Positions 46,536-55,505 of a stretch of 64,000 nucleotides of DNA are shown one piece after another. Each line of letters begins with the position of its first letter. Position 1 is the first letter of the stretch. The notes under the pieces were generated by a model. It was not told the DNA's origin, did no database searches, and was given only the letters and a program-made list of their open reading frames with translations. Source of the DNA: an uncultured Bacteroidales bacterium. Lineage in GTDB: Bacteria; Bacteroidota; Bacteroidia; Bacteroidales; Barnesiellaceae. The stretch lies in the NCBI GenBank assembly GCA_949298955.1, contig CASFYQ010000004.1:62001-126000 (forward strand). The letters run 5' to 3'. The position numbers and the translations under genes were made by a program.

Positions 46536-48311
46536 ATGAAACGAAAATTGACTTCTTGCCTGCTTGTTGCAGGATTTATGTTGGCATCGGTGCCCGGCGC
46601 ATGGGCCACGACCTACTTTATCAAGCCCGACGGGTCGGATATGAACGACGGCTTGTCTTGGGAACAGGCGATTAGCTATGACTATTTCGCCGAGAACATG
46701 GAAGGAGGAAACTTTGCCGACGGCGACGTGTTCTGTTTCGCCGGTGGTGTCTACAAACTCTCTTCGCCCGATTTCGACAAGTATCTGTCGGTGAACCGCA
46801 GTGTGACTTTCCTGGGTGGTTTCGATCCCAACAGTACGGGCACGAATACCGAGATTACCTACCCTTCGCCCTACGAGACCGTGATTTCGGGCGGTATCGA
46901 GAGCGATGTGGCCGCCGTGCCCGGCAACCGCACTCACTTGTGGTATATGGAGCGCAAAGACGGCGACCAGCCTGTGCGCATCAACGTAACGGTGAAAGGC
47001 TTCACTTTCAAACACGCTTTCCGCAACTACGACAGTGCCAGTAGTTATAAAGGGGCGGTGATGGTGTTCAATACCGATTTGGATATGCAATGGTGTAACT
47101 TTATTCAAAATGGAGCCGCCTTTGTCGGAACATCGGGTTTGACACTTATTGCTTCTGAGGCAAATATCTCTGATTGTGTCTTTTCAGAAAACTTTTCTAG
47201 TGAGAAGGGTGCTGCCTTAGGATTGTTTATAAGCTCGGCTTATGCAGGAGATGAATATCTGACGCAAGCTGTGGTTCAACGTTGCCAGTTTACCGATAAT
47301 TATTTTACGACCGACTATTATCCTGAAGCTGAATATGGCGAAGACGGTAAACCGGCTTATACCAATAAACTTCGCGGAACGGCAATCTTTTTGGGTAGCA
47401 ATGACGAGCGTCTCCGCCTCTATTTGGTGAACAGTTTGGTGGCCGATAACTATACCGAAGGATTTGGTGTTATAATGGGTTATCCCGGAACGACGATGTA
47501 TATGATTTCCAATACAATCGCTAATAAAGATTATAACTCTGAACAAGAAACTCGTACGGTTACTGCTAATAAAAATGGTACAAAGGATGTAGGCCGCGGT
47601 TTGGGGGTAATGAGCTATGGCGGATACAATTATATGGCGAATAATTATATTGTGAATGGTGTTTTAGGCGAATCCGCACCTTCTAATCCTGCTATATTAT
47701 TGAGCCGTAGTGGTGCGACTCGTCCGGGTACATGGAACAGTGGCGGTTATAATATTTCGGGTACGGCATGGTATTGTACCACTTGGACTACTCCGAGGGA
47801 TCGTACGCAAACTCCCGAAATTCAAGCGACATCACTTTTGTATCTGAGCGATACCGACGCAGAAACGTATACCTATGCCAATGTCTTCGGCGACAACACC
47901 TTCGGCGACAACGGCGGTTTCAGCCAGACTTTGGCTCCGGTTTCGCCCGTGAAGAGCTTGACCATCGATGAACTGAATGCCTTGAAGACCGAATGGAATC
48001 TGCCCGAAAACATCAATCTCGCGGTTGACCAACGCGGTTTCAAACGTGCTTCGACCACTTGCGTAGGTTCGTATGATGCCGATGCTACCTCGGGTATTGC
48101 CGATGTAATCGCTGCCGACCGTCTGTCTGTCTGCACGCTGGGCAACGGACTCTTCTCGGTAAACGGTGCCCAGGCCGAGGCTACGGTCTACAACCTGAGC
48201 GGAAATGTCGTGAAGGTGGTTCCGGCCAACGACGTTATCGATCTCTCTTCGCTCGCCAAGGGTGTGTATATCATTCATGTCGATGGCGAAGCCTTCAAAG
48301 TGATTAAATAA
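46536..48311 (+). CDS. Beta-helix surface protein with T9SS-like C-terminus
   Basis: The 591-residue product begins with a signal peptide (MKRKLTSCLLVAGFMLASVP...). A single beta-helix module follows and opens like those of the giant protein: TYFIKPDGSDMNDGLSWEQAI, VFCFAGGVYKL, VTFLGGFDP, TVISGG. Short beta-turn repeats come next. The end (FSVNGAQAEATVYNLSGNVV, LAKGVYIIHVDGEAFKVIK) resembles a T9SS sorting domain. GTG 46530, two codons earlier, is an alternative start. The middle (about 47090-47860) is clearly richer in A+T than both ends. As the first protein after SusD it may be a surface glycan-binding protein, the position often held by SusE/F-like proteins. That role is inference. Confidence 0.78.
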   Translation: MKRKLTSCLLVAGFMLASVPGAWATTYFIKPDGSDMNDGLSWEQAISYDYFAENMEGGNFADGDVFCFAGGVYKLSSPDFDKYLSVNRSVTFLGGFDPNSTGTNTEITYPSPYETVISGGIESDVAAVPGNRTHLWYMERKDGDQPVRINVTVKGFTFKHAFRNYDSASSYKGAVMVFNTDLDMQWCNFIQNGAAFVGTSGLTLIASEANISDCVFSENFSSEKGAALGLFISSAYAGDEYLTQAVVQRCQFTDNYFTTDYYPEAEYGEDGKPAYTNKLRGTAIFLGSNDERLRLYLVNSLVADNYTEGFGVIMGYPGTTMYMISNTIANKDYNSEQETRTVTANKNGTKDVGRGLGVMSYGGYNYMANNYIVNGVLGESAPSNPAILLSRSGATRPGTWNSGGYNISGTAWYCTTWTTPRDRTQTPEIQATSLLYLSDTDAETYTYANVFGDNTFGDNGGFSQTLAPVSPVKSLTIDELNALKTEWNLPENINLAVDQRGFKRASTTCVGSYDADATSGIADVIAADRLSVCTLGNGLFSVNGAQAEATVYNLSGNVVKVVPANDVIDLSSLAKGVYIIHVDGEAFKVIK

Positions 48312-48345
48312 TAAGAATCTTTAATTAAGTAGTTTTTTCATCGGG

Positions 48346-48374
48346 TATGCTGCCGGTGTTTTGCCGGCAGCATA
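48346..48374 (+). terminator. Perfect 11-base-pair hairpin before the glycosidase gene
   Basis: TATGCTGCCGG (48346-48356) pairs exactly with CCGGCAGCATA (48364-48374) around a 7-base loop, followed by TCTTTCTC. It is probably a terminator for the preceding gene, perhaps partial because the next gene is 41 bases away with no promoter seen. It also argues against the longer open frame at 48347. Confidence 0.6.
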
Positions 48375-48415
48375 TCTTTCTCAAAACGGTTGTCAATGCC
48401 ATGATTTGTCGTGCC

Positions 48416-50890
48416 ATGAAGATAAGTAAATGCCTGTTTTTGCTTTTGGCCCTTGTGACCGGCAATGCGTTTGCTTCGGTTACCTGGAAAGTGTGGAATA
48501 CCGAATATCGGGTAGACACCACGTTTCATGCCCAAATAGGGCCCGGAACGACCCAGACCTCGTTGTTGCTCACAGGCCCCGATACCACCTTGACGGTATT
48601 TTATCTGACGGTCGACCTTACCAATCCCTATGTCGATATACGCACGGTGTGCGCCAAAGACCATCTGGCCGGAGCACAGACCGTGACCGATATGGCCGAG
48701 AGTCACAGCGTCGAGGGCGAAAGCCTCTATTTTGCCGGTATCAACGGCGGTTTCTTCGCCATGTCGGGGAAAGCCAACGACGGCAAGACCAGCATCGTGG
48801 GGCGGCCTCACCATGCCACCGTGGCCGAGGGTGAGATTTTCCGCACATCTACCTCGTCGATTTGTCGACACTTTGGCATCACGGCCGACAAGGTCCCTTA
48901 CCTGAGCAACGCCTCGGTCGATTTCACGGGAACCATCACATCGGCTACTCAATCCTATGAAATTTCGGGCGTGAATGTCGACGCCGCAAACAACAAACTG
49001 ATACTTTATACCGATAAAATGCCGGGGCAAGTCACCCAGGTGACGAGCAACTCGTTCCCGCTGTATTACGAGATTGCCCTTTTGCCCAAATCGGGCGAGA
49101 AACTGGTGCCCGGCAAACCTTGCAAAATGAAAGTCTCGGGCTCGTTGGCCCGGGGTACCAACATGGCCGTGCCCGACGGCGGCTATGTCATCAGCGGGAA
49201 AGGCATGTCGGGAGTCTTTATCCAAAGCCTGAACGATGGCGATGAGGTAGAGGTATACCTGCCCATGTCGTTCGATGGCGAGGAGGTGCTGGTCGACAAT
49301 CTGGTGACCGGCAATCCCAAGATACTGGGGAACGGTACCGTACTCGATACCGAGGACGAGCGGAAGGATGCCGTAGAGTGGCACCCGCGCACCTCGATTG
49401 GATACAGCCGGGATAAAAAGACATTGATTATGCTCGTCTGCGACGGGCGCACGTCGGTGTCGCGGGGTGTACGCACCCGCGAGCTGGCCGACCTCATGCG
49501 CTATGCCGGGGCTTACGAAGCCTTGAATCTCGACGGCGGCGGTTCGAGCACTCTATATACCAGCATGCTGGGGGTGCGCAATCACCCCAGTTCCAACGGC
49601 GTGCAGCGCCAGGTGGGCGATGGCGTCTTTGTGGTCTCCACTGCGCCCAAGTCGATTTATATCGGAGGCATCGGCTTTGCTACGCCTCCGCACGTACTGG
49701 CGAAAGGCGAGAAATATACTCCCGAGGTCTATGGCTACAACGTCTACGGGCTGTTGGTAAGCACCGGGGTGACAAACTATACTCTCTCGTGCGACGAGCA
49801 CATCGGACATATCGAGGCCGATGGAAAAACCTTTGTGGCCGACGGCAGCGGCAGCGGCAAAATCTATGCCCGCACCCCGGCCGGCTATACTTGCGAGATG
49901 GAAATCTCAATCCGCGAGAATATCGAGGACCTCTATTTCCGGCTCGACTCGGTCATCAACGATTGCCACTATCGCTACCCGGTCGAGGTATTTATGACCA
50001 ACCTCAAAGGCGAGGAGGTGCCGATAGCGCCGCAAATGCTTTCGTGGCGCAGCTCCGACGAACAGGTGGCGGTGGTCGAGGAAGGCGTTTTGAGAGGCCT
50101 CGCGAGCGGTGTGGCCGAGGTTTACGGCTCGATGTCGGGATTTACCGATACGCTGCTGGTGAAAGTGCAGGAGCCTGTGCGCCACTGCATGAACCTGAAC
50201 GACGGTTCGGCCGACTGGATGCGGGTGTCGTTCGTGACATCGGCCGGTTTCAAGAATACCTCGGTTACCAATTCGGTCGACAAGGGGCTGGAACTATCGT
50301 TCCTCTACAACAGCTCTTCGGCCAAGACCATCACCCTGTCGGGCAATATCCCGTTGTACAGCTTGCCCGATACGCTGCGCATACATGTCAATCCCGGCGA
50401 AGCCCGAATGAAGAGCCTCTCCTGCACGTTGCGGACCCCGTCGGGGTCGCATACCGTCGACCTGCCTGTCCCGGCAGTGGGGCGGGAGAGTGTGGCCGAT
50501 ATTGTTTTCCCCGATGCGCTGGGCGAGACTATCGATATGGCCAACTATCCCATCACGCTGTCGTATCTGACCCTGGGCTTGGATATGAATACCTTGGGCG
50601 AGACCTATCACATGACGATTCCCGCCGTAGAGGTAATCTATAATTATTACAACGAAAATGCGTCCGGTATCGAGTCGGTGGCAAATGCCGGTCTCGCCTG
50701 GACGGTCGAGGGGCGCACGGTGCTGCTGGGTCGCACCGCCGACCGCATCGAACTGTATAACGTCGGTGGCGGGCTGGTGGCTTTGGCCCGGGAGAGCGAC
50801 CGCATATCGGCTCCCGGCGTGGGCCTCTATGTGGTGCGTGTGGTAAGCGACGGCCAATCTGTTTCGCAGAAAATATGGATAACGAAATAA
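48416..50890 (+). CDS. Large phosphodiester glycosidase (NAGPA family) with Ig-like domain
   Basis: The product is 824 residues from ATG 48416, which gives a clean signal peptide (MKISKCLFLLLALVTGNAFA). The first half is a phosphodiester glycosidase domain with the family's motifs: INGGFF (109-114), TSIGYSRDKKTLIMLVCDGR, and NLDGGGSS (371-378). The animal member removes GlcNAc from GlcNAc-1-phospho-mannose; bacterial relatives cut sugar phosphodiesters. A BIG2-like Ig domain (SWRSSDEQVAVVEEGVLRGLASGVAEV) and a beta-rich region follow. A T9SS-like end (RIELYNVGGGLVAL, GVGLYVVRVVSDGQSVSQKIWITK) completes it. The next gene starts 1 base after the stop. Confidence 0.85.
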   Translation: MKISKCLFLLLALVTGNAFASVTWKVWNTEYRVDTTFHAQIGPGTTQTSLLLTGPDTTLTVFYLTVDLTNPYVDIRTVCAKDHLAGAQTVTDMAESHSVEGESLYFAGINGGFFAMSGKANDGKTSIVGRPHHATVAEGEIFRTSTSSICRHFGITADKVPYLSNASVDFTGTITSATQSYEISGVNVDAANNKLILYTDKMPGQVTQVTSNSFPLYYEIALLPKSGEKLVPGKPCKMKVSGSLARGTNMAVPDGGYVISGKGMSGVFIQSLNDGDEVEVYLPMSFDGEEVLVDNLVTGNPKILGNGTVLDTEDERKDAVEWHPRTSIGYSRDKKTLIMLVCDGRTSVSRGVRTRELADLMRYAGAYEALNLDGGGSSTLYTSMLGVRNHPSSNGVQRQVGDGVFVVSTAPKSIYIGGIGFATPPHVLAKGEKYTPEVYGYNVYGLLVSTGVTNYTLSCDEHIGHIEADGKTFVADGSGSGKIYARTPAGYTCEMEISIRENIEDLYFRLDSVINDCHYRYPVEVFMTNLKGEEVPIAPQMLSWRSSDEQVAVVEEGVLRGLASGVAEVYGSMSGFTDTLLVKVQEPVRHCMNLNDGSADWMRVSFVTSAGFKNTSVTNSVDKGLELSFLYNSSSAKTITLSGNIPLYSLPDTLRIHVNPGEARMKSLSCTLRTPSGSHTVDLPVPAVGRESVADIVFPDALGETIDMANYPITLSYLTLGLDMNTLGETYHMTIPAVEVIYNYYNENASGIESVANAGLAWTVEGRTVLLGRTADRIELYNVGGGLVALARESDRISAPGVGLYVVRVVSDGQSVSQKIWITK

Positions 50891-50891
50891 T

Positions 50892-53477
50892 ATGGGCAAA
50901 AATATGAAGAAAAGATTTTTAGGATTGCTGATAAGCTGCTGTTTTGCTTCGGTGCTCGTGGCTGCGCCCGTTTATCGAATGGGCTCGTACAATATACGAG
51001 GCAAAAACGATAGCGATACGGGCGACAAGTCGTGGGACGTGCGCAATGTATACGTGGTCAAGAATATCGTAGACCACGATTTCGATGTGATAGGTCTCCA
51101 AGAGAACAGTACCGACATGCTGCCCGATCTCGAAGAACTGCTGGGCGATGCCTATGCCAACCATTCGTGGGGCGCAGGCTCGGCCTCGGACAACCGCTCG
51201 GGCACACACACGACCGTTGTCTATAAAGCCGACAAGTTCACTTTGCTCGACAAGGGACAGTTCTTCCTGGCCGAGGATCCTACTGCTCCGGGGTTGCCGT
51301 TCGATACGGCCGTGCGGCGAATTACCGTATGGGTGAAACTGCAAAATAAGGAAACGGGCGAAATCTTCTTCTATTTTTCTACTCATCTCGACCATAAGGG
51401 AGAATTTGCCCGGGCCGAGACTGCGCGCCTGAATGTGCGCAAGATGCAGGAGATAGCGGGCGACTATCCCGCTTTTATCGTAGGCGATTTCAATGCCTAT
51501 TATGACGAGAAAGCTATGTATAACACATTTAATGCTTATTTTAATGATAGTCGCAAGACGACACAATCTGCTCCGGTAGGGCCGGGTGCCACGTTTGGAC
51601 CGTGGGACCCGACTCTTTCGGGCGGTGAGCCTATCGACTATGTCTTTTGCAATCGCGTGAATGTGTTGTCCTATGAAACGATAACCGAGGATTTCGGGCG
51701 GGGAGTCACCCCTTCGGATCACCTGCCTATCCTCATTACTTGTACCTTACAGGAGGGTGCCGAGTCCGGCAAGTGGTATGTGAGTGCTTCGGCTTCGGGT
51801 GCGGGCGACGGCTCGAAAGAGGCTCCCTTCGCTTCGTTGCAGGAGGCTCTCGATGCGGCTTCGAAACAAGATACCATTTATATGACCGCGGGGACCTTCT
51901 ATCCCGTGGAGGCGGGTTCGCTCACGGGGCGTCAGGCCACGATGAATGTCTCGACGGGGGTCTACATTCGGGGTGGATACAATGCCGATTTCTCGGCCGT
52001 GACGGGCAAAACCGTCTTGTCGGGCGATTTGGGTCATAACGATGTAATCGACGAAACGGGGCGTATTGTCTCGGGAACCGAAGAGAATGCCTGCCATGTG
52101 GTGACGGTGGCCGACTCGTGTTTCCTCGATTTGGGGAATGTAGAGATTTCGGGCGGCTATGCCGACTTGTCGGGCTCCAACAGCGGCGGAGCCATCTATT
52201 CAGAGGGGATAGACCTTGTGCTGCGCGATGTGTGCCTGACCGACAACTACGCCTCGGGATATGGCGGTGCCGTATACACCAGAGGCAACCTCACGGCCGA
52301 GCGCACAATCTTTGCCCGCAATCGGTCGGGATTGCAAGGCGGAGCTTTCTATTTGATGTCTCCCGGCTGGCGCACCGACATAGACCACTCGTATTTCGAG
52401 CAGAACCGGTCGGTGCAAGGCAGTGCCGGCTACTCCGACGGCGTGGTGCTCTCTCGGGTGAGAGGCAACACATTTGCCGGTAACGTGAGCAACCGCAACG
52501 GGGTCTATACCCAAACAGGTTCCTCGATATATATGAACAGTGTTTTTGTCAACAATACTTTTGTCAACAACCGGTTAACGGCAACGAGCAGTGCTCTTGC
52601 CGATAAGTCGAACGGCGGTGCCGCCATCTATTTCAATGCGGCTTCGGGTGTGCTCAATCTGGTCAACAACACCATCACGGGGAACACCGACTCGTGTTAT
52701 ACGGCAAGCGGTACCCCTTCGGCCAATTTCAAAGGCTCGGCTCTGCATGTCTTGGCCGGGAAGGTGAAGCTGGTCAACAATATCATCGCCGGCAATTTCT
52801 CTTCGGCCGAAACGGCCGGTGAGATTTATCTCGCCGAGTCGGCCAAACTGCTGACCTCGACCTACAACCTGTATGGGGCTGCCGACCGCATGAATATCAC
52901 GGCCAAGACCAACGACATGGTGAGCCTCAGCTATGAGCGCAGCGTGCAGGACTTGCAGGGGACACTCAACAGCGAGATTGTCGACGGGAAACTCGTGCCC
53001 CGCTTGACCGATAACGGCGGCTTCGCTCCCACCGTGCAGGTGAAATCGGTCGCTTGCGGCAACAACAATCTCAACGTGTTGAAGGCTGCGGCTTTGCGCG
53101 AAGCGACTTTCTACATCGATATCGATGGCAACGGCAAGTATACCGACCAACTGACGGTCGATGGCCGGGGTGTGGAGCGTCGCTCGGGCGACTCGATGAT
53201 AGGGGCCTATGAATATACCGGAGAGTCGGGTGTGGAGACAACGGTGAGCTCGGGCGGTATCGACCTTTACGTGTCGGGGCATCACCTTTACATGAAAGCC
53301 GATACGCCGGTGGTACGCTATGCCATATACGACTCGACGGGGTGCCGGCAAGCCGGGGGCGAAGCGGTGTCGGGCGAGCCGATCGACATTTCGTCGTTAC
53401 CTGTCGGGGTGTATGTGGTGAATGCCGACGACCTCTCGGGCCGAGTGAAAAACGTGAAGATATTGAAAACAGAATAG
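50892..53477 (+). CDS. EEP-family phosphodiesterase fused to a beta-helix domain
   Basis: The 861-residue product has a signal peptide (ATG 50892, or 50904 in MKKRFLGLL...). An endonuclease/exonuclease/phosphatase domain occupies about 27-290 with the expected metal and catalytic residues: Asn34 in SYNIRG, Glu71 in GLQENS, Asp199 and Asn201 in VGDFNAY, and Asp276 and His277 in PSDHLP. From about 293 a beta-helix module of the giant-protein type follows (YVSASASGAGDGSKEAPFASLQEAL, VYIRGGY, TVLSGDLG). A T9SS-like end (LYMKADTPVVRYAIYDSTG, PVGVYVVNADDLSG) closes it. EEP enzymes cut phosphodiesters in nucleic acids, sphingomyelin or inositol phosphates. Next to two phosphodiester glycosidases, a glycan or lipid phosphodiester is a more likely substrate than DNA. 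Confidence 0.85.
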   Translation: MGKNMKKRFLGLLISCCFASVLVAAPVYRMGSYNIRGKNDSDTGDKSWDVRNVYVVKNIVDHDFDVIGLQENSTDMLPDLEELLGDAYANHSWGAGSASDNRSGTHTTVVYKADKFTLLDKGQFFLAEDPTAPGLPFDTAVRRITVWVKLQNKETGEIFFYFSTHLDHKGEFARAETARLNVRKMQEIAGDYPAFIVGDFNAYYDEKAMYNTFNAYFNDSRKTTQSAPVGPGATFGPWDPTLSGGEPIDYVFCNRVNVLSYETITEDFGRGVTPSDHLPILITCTLQEGAESGKWYVSASASGAGDGSKEAPFASLQEALDAASKQDTIYMTAGTFYPVEAGSLTGRQATMNVSTGVYIRGGYNADFSAVTGKTVLSGDLGHNDVIDETGRIVSGTEENACHVVTVADSCFLDLGNVEISGGYADLSGSNSGGAIYSEGIDLVLRDVCLTDNYASGYGGAVYTRGNLTAERTIFARNRSGLQGGAFYLMSPGWRTDIDHSYFEQNRSVQGSAGYSDGVVLSRVRGNTFAGNVSNRNGVYTQTGSSIYMNSVFVNNTFVNNRLTATSSALADKSNGGAAIYFNAASGVLNLVNNTITGNTDSCYTASGTPSANFKGSALHVLAGKVKLVNNIIAGNFSSAETAGEIYLAESAKLLTSTYNLYGAADRMNITAKTNDMVSLSYERSVQDLQGTLNSEIVDGKLVPRLTDNGGFAPTVQVKSVACGNNNLNVLKAAALREATFYIDIDGNGKYTDQLTVDGRGVERRSGDSMIGAYEYTGESGVETTVSSGGIDLYVSGHHLYMKADTPVVRYAIYDSTGCRQAGGEAVSGEPIDISSLPVGVYVVNADDLSGRVKNVKILKTE

Positions 53478-53501
53478 TTAATAGCAAATAGGTAGAACAA
53501 A

Positions 53502-54503
53502 ATGGAAAAGTTTAGCAAATATGGCAAGTATTGGTTGTGGAGCGTGATACTGGTATTGGGTGTCGCTTCTTGCAGCGGCAATGACGGGCCTGCCGACAAC
53601 GGCGACAAAACACCCTCTTACCCGGTGACCACCGATACAACCTCGGTACTGGTGAAACGCATATTGAGCCGCACCGATTTGGTAACGAAAGTAACACGCG
53701 TCATTACCGAGGAGCGTTTCCCGGGACTGGTCTTCTCTGAAATCGATTTCAATACGGCCAAAGCCCGTCAGCATGCCTATGTGGCCGAGGTCGATTTGTC
53801 GCAGCTTACCATTGCCACCACCACTCCGTATGGCGAGGTAAATGTGATGCCTACACGGGTCAACACGATTCCCGAGCAAGCCAAGTATCTCGAGAACTCG
53901 GGGCGCCGGGTACACGTGGCCGTGAATGGCGGGTTTTGGGTCTATGAGTCCGATGCCGACGGCGAAACCCTCCTGATCAAGCCGAAGGAGCTTTTCTGGA
54001 AAGACGGTTACCCGTTGAGCGACTGGTGGCAGGATCCCAACCACGAATTTACGGTATATATGACTCGCGACGGTAGTGTCGATATCGATATTGCCAGCAA
54101 TGTAATCAAGCACAGTTCCGAGATTTATCAGGCGTTGGGTGGCCTGGGTTGTCTCATTCGTCGGGGCGAGTTCAACGACGGTATCAGTAGCATAGGTACC
54201 TATCTGTGCGATACTCACCCGCGTACCGCCATCGGGCTTTCGGAGGATAAACAAACCCTCTATGTCGTGGTGGTCGACGGTCGTCGGGTGAACTATGCCG
54301 AGGGGCTCGATATTTACGAACTGGCCGACTTTATGTGGGGCATAGGGAGCTACGATGCCGTGAATTACGATGGCGGCGGCTCTTCGACCATGGTGTTGCG
54401 CGATGAGGACGAAACCTCGAAAGCGTCGTTTATCGTGCGCAACCGTCCCTCCGACGGAACTCCTCGTGCCGTGGGCAATGGCTTTGCCATTGTGGAGAAA
54501 TGA
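53502..54503 (+). CDS. Phosphodiester glycosidase lipoprotein (NAGPA family)
   Basis: The 333-residue lipoprotein has Cys24 in GVASC and an Asp/Gly-rich linker. A single phosphodiester glycosidase domain shows NGGFW (142-146), RTAIGLSEDKQTLYVVVVDGR, and NYDGGGSS (288-295) with STMVLRDE and the closing RAVGNGFAIV. It is a shorter cousin of the enzyme at 48416-50890, without the Ig and sorting domains, and would be held on the membrane by lipid. Two enzymes of this family in one locus suggest two different phosphodiester bonds or two cellular sites of action. A terminator about 90 bases downstream probably ends the operon. Confidence 0.85.
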   Translation: MEKFSKYGKYWLWSVILVLGVASCSGNDGPADNGDKTPSYPVTTDTTSVLVKRILSRTDLVTKVTRVITEERFPGLVFSEIDFNTAKARQHAYVAEVDLSQLTIATTTPYGEVNVMPTRVNTIPEQAKYLENSGRRVHVAVNGGFWVYESDADGETLLIKPKELFWKDGYPLSDWWQDPNHEFTVYMTRDGSVDIDIASNVIKHSSEIYQALGGLGCLIRRGEFNDGISSIGTYLCDTHPRTAIGLSEDKQTLYVVVVDGRRVNYAEGLDIYELADFMWGIGSYDAVNYDGGGSSTMVLRDEDETSKASFIVRNRPSDGTPRAVGNGFAIVEK

Positions 54504-54594
54504 TTGTGAAAACATGCCTCGGTTGAGGGGACGGGATAATCATAAATCGTCCTTGCTGAGGAAAAGATGAGGTTGATTTCGATAGGTTGTGTGG

Positions 54595-54630
54595 GCAGAG
54601 GCAGACGAGTGTTTGTCTCTGCTCTTTTTT
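54595..54630 (+). terminator. Terminator ending the SusCD-phosphodiester glycosidase operon
   Basis: GCAGAG (54595-54600) pairs with CTCTGC (54617-54622), and TCTTTTTT follows directly. It lies 92 bases after the last gene of the locus and before the promoter of the HAD gene. Confidence 0.65.
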
Positions 54631-54705
54631 CCCTTTCGTTTTATGGTTCCGGGTATAGACGGCAGGGACGGTTTGGCCGAGCCAAATTGAAAACCGATGT
54701 TTTCA

Positions 54706-54737
54706 TTTGTCTCTGCGCTCGCCTTGCGCTATCTTTG
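54706..54737 (+). promoter_or_regulatory. Promoter of the HAD nucleotidase gene
   Basis: TTTG (54706-54709), 20 bases, TATCTTTG (54730-54737): an exact match to both halves of the Bacteroidetes promoter. The start of transcription near 54741 rules out the open frame from 54697 and supports ATG 54760. Confidence 0.65.
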
Positions 54738-54759
54738 TCGGGGAAGAAGCCCGCAAATA

Positions 54760-55485
54760 ATGGAAAAAGATATGGAAGGTTTGATGTGCAAGACGCTGTT
54801 CATCGATTTGGACGACACGATATGGGATTTCAGGGCAAACTCTGTGCAGGCGCTGCGCCAGGTGTACGGGGAGTTTTCGCTCGAACGGGAGTTTGCCGAT
54901 TATGAACAATTCCGGTCGCTCTACATGAAAGCCAATCATGAATTGTGGGAGGAGTATCACCACAATCGGGTGACGAAAGATTTCTTGATTGTAGAGCGCT
55001 TTGCACGCCCTTTCCGGCAAGCAGGCAGTGCGTTGGGCGGCGATATGTCGTTCATCATGTCGCTCAACGACCGTTACCTCGATGTGCTGGCCCGGCAGAA
55101 ACTGTTGGTACCGGGAGCGGTCGATTTGCTCGATTATCTCACGGACAAGGGTTATCCGCTGTACATTTTGAGCAACGGCTTTGCCGAGGTGCAGTCGCGC
55201 AAGTTGCAGGCAGGCGGCATTGCCCGTTATTTCAAGCGGCTTGTCCTTTCTGACGAAATAGGTATCACGAAGCCCGATCGCCGGCTCTTCGACTATGCCT
55301 TGCAGGTGGTAGGTGGCACGGCTGCCGATACCGTTATCGTGGGCGATAACTACGATGCCGATATTCTGGGAGCGATGAATGCCGGGTGGCGGGCCATCTA
55401 TTTCAATCGGGATAACTTGCCTGTTGATGGCCCCCGTCCACACTATATGGTCACGGCTTTGGAACAGCTGAAAGCCATTTTGTGA
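54760..55485 (+). CDS. yjjG: YjjG-family HAD nucleotidase
   Basis: The 241-residue product is a HAD-superfamily phosphatase of the YjjG type, which removes phosphate from non-canonical pyrimidine nucleoside monophosphates. Motif I is DLDDTIWD, motif II is the Ser-Asn in LSNGF, motif III is the lysine in ITKPDRRLF, and motif IV is VGDNYDADILGA. The helical cap lies between motifs I and II. Starts at 54775 (MEGLMCK) or 54784 (MCK) are also possible. It has its own promoter and a convergent neighbour. Confidence 0.87.
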   Translation: MEKDMEGLMCKTLFIDLDDTIWDFRANSVQALRQVYGEFSLEREFADYEQFRSLYMKANHELWEEYHHNRVTKDFLIVERFARPFRQAGSALGGDMSFIMSLNDRYLDVLARQKLLVPGAVDLLDYLTDKGYPLYILSNGFAEVQSRKLQAGGIARYFKRLVLSDEIGITKPDRRLFDYALQVVGGTAADTVIVGDNYDADILGAMNAGWRAIYFNRDNLPVDGPRPHYMVTALEQLKAIL

Positions 55486-55505
55486 TTGTGCAGTTCAGGC
55501 CCGGT

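Noticed and set aside
48347..48415. Longer N-terminus for the large phosphodiester glycosidase
   Set aside because: The start lies inside a perfect terminator hairpin and would put 23 non-conserved residues before a clear signal peptide.
54697..54759. Longer N-terminus for the HAD nucleotidase
   Set aside because: It overlaps and precedes the promoter (54706-54737), so it would not be on the transcript.
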